A DNA stretch of 64,000 nt from Himantopus leucocephalus (lineage: Eukaryota > Chordata > Aves > Charadriiformes > Recurvirostridae), in contig RSEF01000003.1 of the NCBI GenBank assembly GCA_003993805.1, positions 64,773,793 through 64,837,792 on the forward strand. Direction: 5' to 3'. The position numbers and the translations under genes are program-made. The notes beneath the pieces were generated by a model. That model did no database searches, was not told where the DNA came from, and saw only the letters and a program-made list of their open reading frames with translations. Shown one piece after another: positions 36,309 through 47,274 of this stretch. Positions within the stretch are counted from its first letter, which is position 1. Each line of letters begins with the position of its first letter.

Positions 36309-39300
36309 GTAATAACAAACAACTCTCTCCTTTTTTTATTTTCCCTTTTGGTTTGTAGGCTTTCAACTACACAAGCTACTACATAGGTCCGTTTTTCCAG
36401 TAACTTCAGCAAAAGAAAATTAAATTCTTATGAGAAACCTGTTCTAGCCTGCATTGTTGTAGTCTTGTCAAGTTTTTAAGTGGGGCTATAGATAGCATCC
36501 TTTGTGCCACCTGGGAAACCTTGTTTGTTACCAGTAATCATCTTATAATGGAGTCATCTGGGAGAAGTCTCCTCTCATAGTTTATGCTTAGGTCTTTCCT
36601 GATCCTTAATTTATCCCTACTGGTTTATCTCTGCTGTACAGTACAGGAAATGAAGCACATACATAACCTCATCAGTGCATACAAGAGAACAAAAACAAAT
36701 GGACTATAAACATCCAAAGAAAGTGAGAACTGGCTATATATCTGCAGCTCAAAATGCAAAAAAAACCCCAACAGGGATGGAAGAAAAAAGTTGTTTACCT
36801 TTTTAAGGAAAATGGAAAAGAAATAGCATTCTGTGTTTGTAGGACTGGGTTCAACAGCATGTGATTACACAAGATGGGTGCTGTACCCATGGGAGACCCC
36901 TCCCTCTCACTGCCAGGTAGGACAGAGCATCACAGAAGTCCTTAGCTGGTTCCATAGTTTCTGTTTTTAGAGTATGAATTTTGATGAAAGACTTTGACAA
37001 AGCTTTCTGCTGTTCTTCATGTCCAATAATAAAAGGATGGCTGCCCTGCATCATCTTAGGTTTCTTCGAAGTAGGGGTTGCACCATGTCTGTTATACTAC
37101 CATACCTATCACTGTGGAGATCAGGATATTAACTGTCAGCCATTTAAGCTTTAAGATACCGGATTGCTATGCTGCATTGTTTGTATGTTGGGTTTTCTTC
37201 TTCCAGGGGACTGGATAGCACATAGGTGTTACGCTGAACCCTACAGCCACTTAAATAGTCAGGCAGGCAGATCAAATTCCCTACCGCAAGTTACTTATCT
37301 GTAATTAAGCCACCAAATAAACTTCTGCACCAGTTATAGAATACTAACCAGTAGTATTCTGGAAAAATGGTTACTTTAGGATTAGACTTAGAAAACAGCA
37401 ACAGACAATACAGGATGTGCATGGAAGTTGAAGTGGGAGAGATGAATATAAACCAGCCCTGAATATCACCAAATCTGTTTCCAGAAGTGCCGTTAATCCT
37501 TCCCTCCCTCCCTCTCAGCAAACCTCACTCCAATAAGAACAGTGAAAAATTCAGAGGACTGCCAGACTGCTGGTTCAGCACAAGGGAAGGAAGAGATGCC
37601 TGGTGCTCGTGTCAATAAACTGCACTGTAGGAGTGAGAGCTGGAAAATTACCAAGCAATTATTACAGAGTTTTTATCACATCTGGTTCTTTTTTTCCCAG
37701 TGGCCCTGGTGAACCCTTCAGAAATGGGAAGTTCTGAAAGGCAAATCCCATATGCTAGCTCTCCTCAGCACAGATTGCAATGTGGATGGCAAATGCAGCC
37801 TGCTTACATCCTGATATACTTCTGCTCTTGTCAACATGCTAAAGTGGGCTCTGCTCCCAAGACTGGAGCAGGAAGAAAAAATCAGTTCAATTTGCAGTCA
37901 AACCATGCAAGTTCGGTGGTGTTAAAAGCACCGCACCTGCTTCAGTGCTGTGCTGTGATCTTTCCTCCAGAATGATGAGCAAATTAGTGTTGTACAAAGA
38001 GTGAATGAATTTAAGGCAAAAAGTAAACAATGCCTGATATTTCAGAGATAAAAAATATTTATGAAATCCAAATCCAAAGACATTATTTTAAAATGGACCC
38101 CCCCACCTTAACAGAGAAGTAGTACCAGTTTTACCTGAAAAATATGAATATAATCTCAGACATTATAAAGAAAATCCAAAGCTTAAATTGAGATGTCGCA
38201 AAACTGTTAGAGTGAATGACTCTGGCCCTTCTTCAAAGGTGATGTCTCTGTCCCTAATTTGATATTTGAATGCGGCGTTCCCAAGTGCTTCTGCCAGACT
38301 GAGGATGATAATGGTTTGCCCTTAGAGCATACATGGGCTGTGTAAACCTGTGCTCACTCCTCCTTTCTTGCCAGTCTGACACACCTTGTTTCTTGCCTAA
38401 ACAATGTAACCAAACTCACGGAATAAATGAAACCATTACATATTTATTCTTTTCTGCCTGATCCTGCTCAAACAGAACAGTTTAATGAGTTCCTAAGATT
38501 TTTTGTTGGTAGATGAATATTTGAGTTTTTTTGGAAGGACCCTCACTAACTGGCTTTAAGTGCCTCTTTGTTTCATGTAGGTGCAGAGTGTGTCTACGGG
38601 AAATGAAAAGGAAATTCGGAGTCATGTATTAAGCTGTCAAAAGACGTTATCATTTTAACAATCCATAACAGTCACTAAATACTAGTAATATGTTCAACAG
38701 CTACGAAAGAAAAAAAGTATTTCTCTTTGGATGCCTTTGAAAAGGAGTAAATAACTGTGTTGTTTGAGACCTCTCAAGAAATAAAAAAGAAAAAATAAAG
38801 CAGATGAAAAGCTAAATACTCGTTAGCTTATATAGGGGAGCAGCAAAAGTCAGTTTACGGCGGACTGCAGTTGTCCTGAACACACAGGATTAGCTATAAG
38901 GGAAGAATGTTAGATAAAACCACTGTGTAGGCGCAACCTCGAACCATAATGATCAGGCAAGTGGATGAAAGAATTTCATGAACTACGTGTACCATGAGGG
39001 AAAAGAGCTGTGATGTTTGCTTCTTGATGGGGAAAAATATGGAAATGTGGTTGTATTTTTTAATTAAAGAGTTTGTTTCTGCTTTTCATTTTACATGATA
39101 AATGAGTAACCTATGGCTGGAGCGATAGACTGTTAGTGAAACGATTACAAGGTTTTTTATTTTCTATTTAAAATCATCCATGAATTAGCATTTTAGAGAA
39201 ATGTTCTGTCAGTCAAAAAAAACCCCTAAATCACCCATTCTACCTTTCCAATTATAAATTAAGATCTATCAGCATAGCTCCATCGAGGTATACTCTAGAT

Positions 39301-41898
39301 TCTCTGTCAAAACTAGGAAATAGCAAGGTTGACACTTCCTCTATTTCCATATCCTATTAAAAAGAAACCCAAAACATAGCCCCCACCCGACTCCTGAGTA
39401 ATTCCTATCATTTTATCTGATCCTTAGATAGCACTGTGAACCAAGGAAGGGGTACAAGACTAATGTAAAACACGGTTTCCACATCCTTAGAGACAATATT
39501 TACATTTTTCTGTATCACACTCGCATTCCTCTCATGAAATATTGCATGCAGTTGGCAGGTTGGCAGAACACCAAAGCTGCTTCCTCTTACAGCTGCTTCC
39601 TAGTTAATGAATCCACAACAATAGGAGCAAGTCTACGCAATCAAGAAGAAATTCCCCACAACAGCAGCATTTCCAGACCTTTAAAATGTGCACAGCATTA
39701 CCAAGACATCTGCTTTACACAGCGCCTTCCTATGACCACAGGACTGAAATAGGAGCTACTGCTTTATTGTTTGTTAACATCAGATCCCTCCCAGGCTGGT
39801 AGGAAGTATGTAGGTCACGTATAGGCCATATTAGCATGACAAAAGTCTTGGGGGGACGGGGACTGTTTTCCTTTAATTTGGATGCATTAAACAGTTTACA
39901 TGATGTATACAGATATACGCACAGGGAGGCTGAAGATTGAAGCGAAGGATGAATTTGACCTTAGATATGTTTGGTTACTGAGTCTCATATATCTCTTTAC
40001 TGAAACGAGCAGCTCTAGTTTCAGGATCAGCTTAATCTTTAGCGTATGCCCCAGACATCTTTCGGGGTCTATGGAAGGTGAGGAGAAGCTACTCTGGAAA
40101 GAGCAGGTGGTGAGTAACACACGCAACAGGCAAAATTTGGAAATGTTTTATTTTACTTCTCACAGCGTTGCTTGGATGTAAGTAGAGTCAAAGTGTTACC
40201 TCAAATCCACCTTCTCTCTCTGGAAGTACCTCATTGAAGTGGGAGTGGTTGCGCAAAGTGGTTTGCCCTACCAGAGAGTGGCTGTGGTGGCTGCAGCCAC
40301 TTGCCTGACTGTCAGGTCCCCTGAGGTTGGCCCCGGCAGACCGAGATAATTTTCAGGACTCACTCTGAAGAATATCAGAGGCTGGTCTTGGTTTTTGTAT
40401 AATCTTTCAATTAGATGTGGATACGATTCAGAAAAATTTTCTAGTTGATGTTTTTTATTTTTTTTTAAACTTGATGCTTCATATATTGTTTGGGTTGCAT
40501 GCTTGCAGCTCAGCTCTTTTGCAGGCAACTGAAAGTATCAGTGTGGAGCAGCACTTCCCTGATGCCTTTTCTCTTAATCAGCCTAACTGCAGCTTTTCCC
40601 CTGCTTCAAGGTCAAATGTTGCTGTAGCCGTAACTGTTTTGGGGGATTTTTTTTTCTGGCTCATACAAAAATTTCCCACAGCTGTGTAAAGAAATTAATC
40701 TATTATGTTACAGAATATTCTTACACCAAAGCATATGCAGTTCTCATGGTTCTCCTCCTCAACTCATGTCCATTTCCATCCCACTTTTCCTGCACTTGTG
40801 GTATGTTAGCTTTGAACAGGCTGCAGTCTCATGTGGGTGGGAGCCAGCGGCAGAATCATGGTCCCACTGAAATAAGCAGGAATGATTTGTTTATATTTGC
40901 GCTGGTTTTAAGAAGGTCTGAATTTCGTCACAAATACTTGCAAGGTATTTGTAATGTCTTGTACAAGGAACCTAGTCCTGGATGTTAAGAAGCATCACAT
41001 CAGGAGAGAGATGGTGGAGAGATCAGAATCTTTTTCTGGCTAAATTGTCTTTGATGCTTTGTATGAGATAGTGTTATTTACAATATAATTTTCCTCTTGC
41101 TTCTTTCATTATATATTTTAACTTCAGACTGAAAAGCGACAGTTGATTTACTGTGAAATTAGGCTTCTTCTAAAAGCAGAACTGCCTCTCCCTTTTATTC
41201 CTTCTGTTGGTTTTTTTTTTTTAAAAAAAAACTAAACCAACAAAAAATGTTCTAAATTTGTCTAGTGTTTGATTCCTTTAAGGAACAAAGAAAGAGAAGT
41301 AAGGCCATTGTTGTGTACTTAGTCCTTCCCTGTATCATAGAAACATGTCCAAACAGTTTTGAGGAATATAGACTCTTCAGAATGAGGTGAGGACAGGAAT
41401 GTTGGGGCAAAGACATGATCTGTGTACTCCCTGTTATTCCCAGATGTTAATGCTTTGGATCATAGAGGAAACATTCTCTTTTGCTTTTGAAATTTTAACA
41501 GCAGAAAGAATTGCTGATTTGGTTGCAAGATGTTACAGTCTTTGAGGCTGGAAAGTGTTTGATGGCAAGAAACTTGTGATGCCAAAGCTGTTTGGCTCTG
41601 GAAGATTCTGGGAGTCTGCTGTTTGAGATGGTTTGCTTTATCTTTTCATAATAGATAAATAGGAGAAAACCCCATGCCTTGACAGAATTATTCAAGAAAA
41701 ATTACAAAAGGTGGACCTGTGTAAGAAGCTAAAGTTTCAAGTGATGTAAAAAAATGCAGAAATTGGTGAATTTGCAACCAGGAAGTCCATCCCTTGCACA
41801 GCATTAACTTTTACTTGGTTTTAAACTTACTCTTATGCACTGAGTGGTGCTCAGTTGTGCTGCTGTTGGTTATTAGGTTTTTTTTACTTTGTTTTCAG
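36309..41898 (+). other. ARHGAP18: ARHGAP18 intron
   Basis: Intron of 5590 bp. AT-rich. I see no exon, no nameable transposable element and no RNA gene. Open frames at about 37700-37975, 39900-40181 and 40417-40689 are short, lack splice support and match nothing I know. Confidence 0.9.
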
Positions 41899-42068
41899 GT
41901 CCAAAGTTCAGTCTTGGCAGGGATGAGCAGAAGAGCCCGCCTGAAGACGTGCCATTTTCGGACACCGACATCAATTTGGAGATACCATTTGCAGAACAGG
42001 CAGCTAATCTCAAAGACAGCTCAGTAGGCAAAATGTGCAAGGGTGGAGGGGGTGACACTCTTCTCCCG
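41899..42068 (+). CDS. ARHGAP18: ARHGAP18 coding exon (linker, DINLE motif)
   Basis: Acceptor gttttcag ends at 41898 and donor gtaagt starts at 42069. The exon starts by completing a Gly codon and ends on the Pro codon CCG. It encodes about residues 208-264. The best preserved part is SDTDINLEIPFAEQAANLKD, which matches the human ETDINLEVSFAEQALNQKE region. The flanking residues, including a glycine run near the end (KGGGGDTLLP), diverge from human. No enzymatic motif is present. It is a linker between the acidic N-terminal block and the pre-GAP segment. It follows the second longest complete intron in the window, 5590 bp. Confidence 0.95.
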
Positions 42069-44270
42069 GTAAGTTTTTCCTATTTATTGCTCTCATTCAT
42101 TGTTTTTACTAGTGGTACTGTTTGGATGATATTGGGTGAATTAGATTGAGAAGAAAGTTGTTGGATCCAGCTTCGTGGAGATAGACCTTCTCAAGACAAC
42201 TCATTTTGGGGAACAGTATTCTCAATAACATGGAAGTAATTACTTTTATGCCTATTTACATCATTGTCTGTCTGGCAAAATGCACTCTATGTTTAAGCAA
42301 CAGTGGACTGGTAATATTAAGCTGAAATAGTGGTAGTTGTACAGAAACTGTGTCCTTACTTCATTTGTTTACAGCCCCTTTTCCTGTTATCTGAGGTGAG
42401 ATGCTTTGCCTCTGTAATAACAATTTCTGTTGTCATTTAAAAAGGGTTGGTGGATGCCTGTGGAAACCTTGTGCAGTTATCCAGTGCAGATAGATGAGGG
42501 ATGAAAATGAAGAACAGAATAGTCAATAGAAGTCAAATGGCAAGAAATTAAGTGTTTGTGCTCAGTTTTACTTTCCAACTCATAATAAAAAATGGCTCAT
42601 TCTGAATGAATCCAAATAAATACAAAAAAATATCCTCCAAGGCATTTTGTTGTTGATCCTCAGGCATCTCTTTGAGGATGTCTCTCTACCTAACAGTTCA
42701 TGAACGTGCAGTTACCTGTGACCTGTAAACTAATGACTGGTGTGAAAAACATCTTTTTTTTTTTCCTAACAGTGTATGCAAACATGTCTGAGTAAACATA
42801 GTGTCCGAAGTAATAATGTTTCACAGTTCTTCAAACACTTAATTTAGATAAGGACACATGCAGTTCTTCAAATAGTAATTACCCCATGTATCCTAGTTTA
42901 AACATTATAAACCAGACACTAATGGATATTTAGAAATGGATTCTAAAGTGTTTGAGTCATGTTTCTCTAATGCAGGCTATAACAAGGAAATGATAGCTGT
43001 ACTCTAACTTACTTCTGTATATATGTGCATAGATATATGCATAATACATATATTAATTATACTTTCAGTTAGGCTTATGAAGGATTGCTCAAAGACATGG
43101 CTATATGATTTCTCCTTCAGTGATGAAAGGAGTGGCAAAATGATAGGTAAAAGAAGGGAGTTACCTATTTAAATCTACATTTTTTATTTGTTGCACCTTC
43201 ATCATTGGCAGTTATTTTTAAACATACATGTTTGTGCAAGTCAATGAAACCTCAAGGAGGGAAACTGACTATTTATCTACAGTTTGTAAATTATGTTTAT
43301 GTTTTGGTTTGTGCCATTGTGGTCATGGACCATAACCACCAATTCATTTGTGCTATCACTGGGTTTGTACAGGATGAGAAAATCATTCTGGAGTATAACA
43401 TATCTTTCTAAATGGAAGAAAGTCTTGTCAGCCTTCCTGCTTTGAGTCATGCACACTGCTAATGTCAGGCACAGGCAAGAGTCTTCCTTAGAAGCCTGCT
43501 GGTGAGAGAAAGAGTTAAAAAATTCTGTGAGTTAGGAATTTCCTCTCCCTCGCGCTCTCGGCTCAATTCCTTATATTGGTCTCTGACTGCAGCTTCTAAG
43601 CATTTAGTGCAGTAGAAATGAGCCATAATTAAGGATCCCCCTTCCTTAAGACGGGAACCCCTTTATTATTACAATATGGCAGCCAAATATGTTATTTTGT
43701 GTGCATAGGTGCAGAGGGTTTTCTATCCCAATTGTACATGCATAGGATTGTTCATGGACAGTCATTTCCACCACTATAAATTGCAAAAGGATGCAGAAGT
43801 TGGTGGTGTGGGAGGGTGGGAGGTGGTTACACACAGGACAAAGCCAGACTCTTCTTGGAGGTTCACAGTGAAAGGACAGGAGGCAATGGACACAAGTGCT
43901 GACAGGGGAGATTCTGTTTTTCAAAGTAAAAAAGTCTGTGTGAGAGCATTAAGCACTGCCCATAGAGATTATTGGGAGTTTTCAAAATTCAGTTGGACAA
44001 CGCAACGACCAACACGATCAGACTTTGAGTTTAGCCTTGCTTTGAGCAGGCAGTTGAATTAGATGACCTCCAGAAGTCACTAGGAACCTAAATCCTCCGA
44101 TGATTTTGAGATCATCTGCTTTTTAACCTACTCGGGGGATTCTCCCATGATTTAGTCAGTAACAGCAGGCTTCATGGTGAAGGGTTGTGCCCTGAAGGAA
44201 GCACAGCCTTCAAGCTAAGTAATTTGTTATGACTTGGATTGTTCACTCTGCTGCAAATCTCTGCTTTTAG
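42069..44270 (+). other. ARHGAP18: ARHGAP18 intron
   Basis: Intron of 2202 bp. Its distal part is occupied by the CR1 fragment listed separately, which ends only about 160 bp before the next exon. The remainder is AT-rich with nothing recognisable. Confidence 0.9.
43790..44107 (+). mobile_element. Diverged CR1 LINE 3' fragment
   Basis: Recognisable CR1 3' landmarks appear in order: acacaggacaaagccagac, ggaggcaatggacacaag, gcattaagcactgcccatag, agttggacaacgcaacgacc, ttgctttgagcaggcagttg, and gaattagatgacctccagaa. The order and orientation (+) match CR1. Many substitutions and the lack of a clean octamer tail make it an old, inactive copy of about 320 bp. Confidence 0.85.
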
Positions 44271-44436
44271 AATTTCAGGCTGCCGAAGGACAAAACAGGT
44301 ACCACAAAGATTGGTGACCTGGCCCCTCAGGACATGAAGAAAGTCTATTCTTTAGCACTGATTGAATTAACTGCTCTCTATGACATACTTGGGACAGAAT
44401 TCAAGCAGCAAAAAGCTGTAAAAATAAAAACCAAAG
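44271..44436 (+). CDS. ARHGAP18: ARHGAP18 coding exon (pre-GAP conserved segment)
   Basis: Acceptor ctgcttttag ends at 44270 and donor gtgagt starts at 44437. It starts in phase 0 and leaves one G of an Asp codon. It encodes about residues 265-320: NFRLPKDKTGTTKIGDLAPQ, then DMKKVYSLALIELTALYDIL and KQQKAVKIKTK. This is almost unchanged from human ARHGAP18 and is also typical of the ARHGAP28 and ARHGAP40 paralogues, where it directly precedes the RhoGAP fold. It is probably helical and packs against or positions the GAP domain, which is inference. Confidence 0.97.
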
Positions 44437-44826
44437 GTGAGTTGGTGTTTCATATTCTGAACCAAATGGGTCTGTTTTAATCCAGTAAAACAAATGCATC
44501 CAGTTCTTTATGATTTTCCGCAGAAAATCTATATTAATATATAAATAGTAACATAGGTCCTGAGCAGCATTTGATTATATGCCTTAAACTCAGGGCACAC
44601 TTTAAGCAAGTTCATGCACATAGTCACTCCAGCTATGGGACCGTGCTCTTCGTCTGAAGTTAAAACTCAGGTCAGTCACTGAGTGAAGAAGGGGAACTAC
44701 CTTAGTAGTGTGCTGTGAAGGAAGAATTGCTTCACAGAAGTTTGTATGTGCTGATATATTTCCCGGGAGCGCACGTGTACATGCTCTTTGTGGGTATTCT
44801 CTTCCTGCTTTCCTGAAGGTAGGTAC

Positions 44827-44845
44827 TATGCTACTNTATGCTACT
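44827..44845. repeat. 9-bp direct repeat around an ambiguous base
   Basis: TATGCTACT occurs at 44827-44835 and 44837-44845 with the single N at 44836 between. It is either a real tandem duplication or a consensus artefact at an assembly join. Confidence 0.8.
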
Positions 44846-44848
44846 TTT

Positions 44849-44914
44849 ATGGTTGGACTCAATGATATTAAAGGTCTTTTCCAACCTAAATAATTCTGTA
44901 ATTCCATGATTCTA
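44849..44914 (+). mobile_element. CR1 LINE 3' tail
   Basis: The sequence atggttggactcaatgat, then aaaggtcttttccaacct and aataattctgtaattccatgat, is the final part of the CR1 3' end with degenerate ATTCTRTG-type octamers, in + orientation. Only the last roughly 65 bp is recognisable, typical of severe 5' truncation. Confidence 0.85.
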
Positions 44915-47182
44915 CCTGACTTTTTTGCTTTCATTGATCTTGGCTGGAGATGCTGGGAGCCTTTGTCACCTGCTTTCCTCTTCTGTGTGGTACAGACTTC
45001 CCTGTGTCACATAGGCCTTGCCCATCCAGTATTTACTCAGGCCATAATTCAGTTTTTGTGCTGAATGGCATCATATTAAGTGGAAGATCTGGGCTGTTGC
45101 AGAGGATGTCGAGACAGCTGCAACAGGTCGTTTTACTCTGCAAGCCGTTGGAGCATATGTATAATCACAGTGCTTTTCTTGGGAACATAGGACACGTGGA
45201 AACCAATTTAAAGATGCTAGAAGTTTTCAGTGCTTTGTTTGTTTTCTGTATTTCTGGCTTCTGCTAAATGCTTTACAAGAGCTTGAAATGTGTTACCAGT
45301 TAATCACAAGCCTGCTTGGGCCAAAACCCTGTTGTCAAGGTTCAGTGAATGTGACATCTCACTTTAAATAATTGAAAGCAACAGAGAGGGTTCAGAGATA
45401 TACAGCAAGGTACAATACATTCTTCAGAATACGTTCTTCACTTTACAGTAGTACAAAATGACTTTTTAAATGCAAAAGGCATACACAGAAACATCTACAA
45501 GACCTTGATCCTTTAAAAGCATTTTCTTCTTGCAAGAGTGCTTGTGGTCTCACTAATAAACAGAGTCAAAACACTTTATTCTCTTGTATTTTGGGTCTTA
45601 GTTTTAATTAATTCTTCTTACCAAATTTATTGTTAAGCATTGTTATCTGAATGACAGGCATTCATGAAAAACTTTGAATTGATTAGAAACTTTTTTAAAA
45701 GTTAAAAAAGATGGGCTAGACGCATGGAAATAAGTAGGAAATAGACAATGACATGTCACCCTTTCTGCCAAACAAATCTGCTTTTGCAGTGTAATGTCTT
45801 CACTGCCTTGTTGCTCTACCTGACCCTCACCTCTTCACTCCTGAAGTGTTGTTTGGCCAATTGATTCATACAATGGTGGATCTGTTGGCTGTTACCCTTT
45901 ATGCCTGAGTACGTAAAGACGATGAAAACATAATTCTGGGGAATGCTGTGCTGTGTCGAGCCCTGCCTTTCTCTTGACCTCCTACAGTTTGTTTCTCCAA
46001 CTTCATCTCAGTAGAGATTTTTATTATTGACAAGATCTTCAAGATGATAAAACTATGGGGTATGGATATTGACTATACGTACAAGTCCCTGCATATTTTA
46101 TTGGTAGACTTTTTATGCTGATAGAGATACAAGAACTCCCTGATTTGGCACTGAAACATGTTTCTTTCACATATATCCCCCTTTGACATTCCCTCAAGGG
46201 CTGACATCTTTTTAGTAATTACAGCTGTTCTGTGCTCAATATTGGCATGGCATTATACCAAGCAGGAGGTTTTAGCTGCATGTAGCGTTGTTACATGCTG
46301 TTTCAGAAAAATTGCACATACAGCAATTCCCAGTACTTCAGACGGAGAAGTTCTATGTCAGCCACCTTTGGGTTAGTTGTTACTTAGTATAGCTCTCTTT
46401 AATGGTCCTTTACTTCTATGCAGCTGGGCCATAAACACATGGGAGTCCCATTTACTTGAAGACTAAGGCTTGTTTTGCATCAGGGCTAGATTAACTGAGA
46501 CTAGATTCCATTTTTTTTTTATTTGCATTGTTTTAGCACTATTGTAAAGGCTATTTTCTAACCATGACTTAACTGTACCTTTGCTTTTATTTAAAAAAAA
46601 AAAAAAGGAAAAAGGAAAACACCTTTGGCAAGATGGTGATCTTGCTATCCTGCCAATGTTGCATAATGCAAAAGCACAGGGGTTGAAAAGCTCCTTTCAA
46701 AACTGTGATAGAGAGGTGTTCAGAGTAACTCTGGGTGATAATTACATCTGTCTTATTTTAGTAGCCAAATTTCTGGATATTTCACTCGTGCCATTTGTGT
46801 CTTAACAATAATAACTTGCATTGAGCAATGAAGATCTGCATTGCAGGGTCATCATCACACCCATTCTGCAAACCAGAACCACGCAGATGGTTCATTTATG
46901 CAGTTTGCTTCACTGTACTGCAGAATGTGTGGATGGCAATTTGAAGTCTAAACAGAAGACTCCTGATTTATGGTCAAAGGAACAGACGAATGAATCCTTT
47001 TAGCTAGAATGCTTTGCGTAGTAACTTGATTGACGAAGACATTCAAACACTTTGAACAAAAGGTCAATAGCTGTGAATGTATCGAATAAGCTTATCGCTT
47101 CAAAAATGTGGTTTTATGCCATTATCACATGTACTGGAACAGATGTGGAGAATATCTCAGTTTCTTTTGCTTTATTCTTCAG

Positions 47183-47274
47183 ACTCTGGCTTGTTTGGTG
47201 TCCCACTGTCAGTTTTACTGGAACAGGATCAGAAGAAGGTGCCAGGAACCAAGATCCCACTGATTTTTCAAAAG
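47183..47274 (+). CDS. ARHGAP18: ARHGAP18 coding exon (start of RhoGAP domain)
   Basis: Acceptor tattcttcag ends at 47182 and donor gtaaat starts at 47275. The first two bases complete an Asp codon and the exon ends on whole codons. It encodes about residues 320-350, DSGLFGVPLSVLLEQDQKKV followed by PGTKIPLIFQK. The pattern FGVPLxxLLEQD followed by IPLIFQK is the standard entry to a RhoGAP domain, where the small N-terminal helix packs on the catalytic core. The human protein has Cys where this bird has Gly in LFGVPL. Confidence 0.97.

Larger units (their letters stand above)
44437..47182 (+). other. ARHGAP18: ARHGAP18 intron
   Basis: Intron of 2746 bp. It holds a short CR1 tail and an ambiguous base near its start. 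The stretch at about 46810-46900 has a faint resemblance to ancient SINE/LINE tails but is not convincing. The rest is AT-rich and empty. Confidence 0.9.

Noticed and set aside
46824..46900. Possible ancient SINE/LINE tail (catcatcacacccattctgc)
   Set aside because: Weak similarity to a common tail motif; too short and diverged without a profile search.
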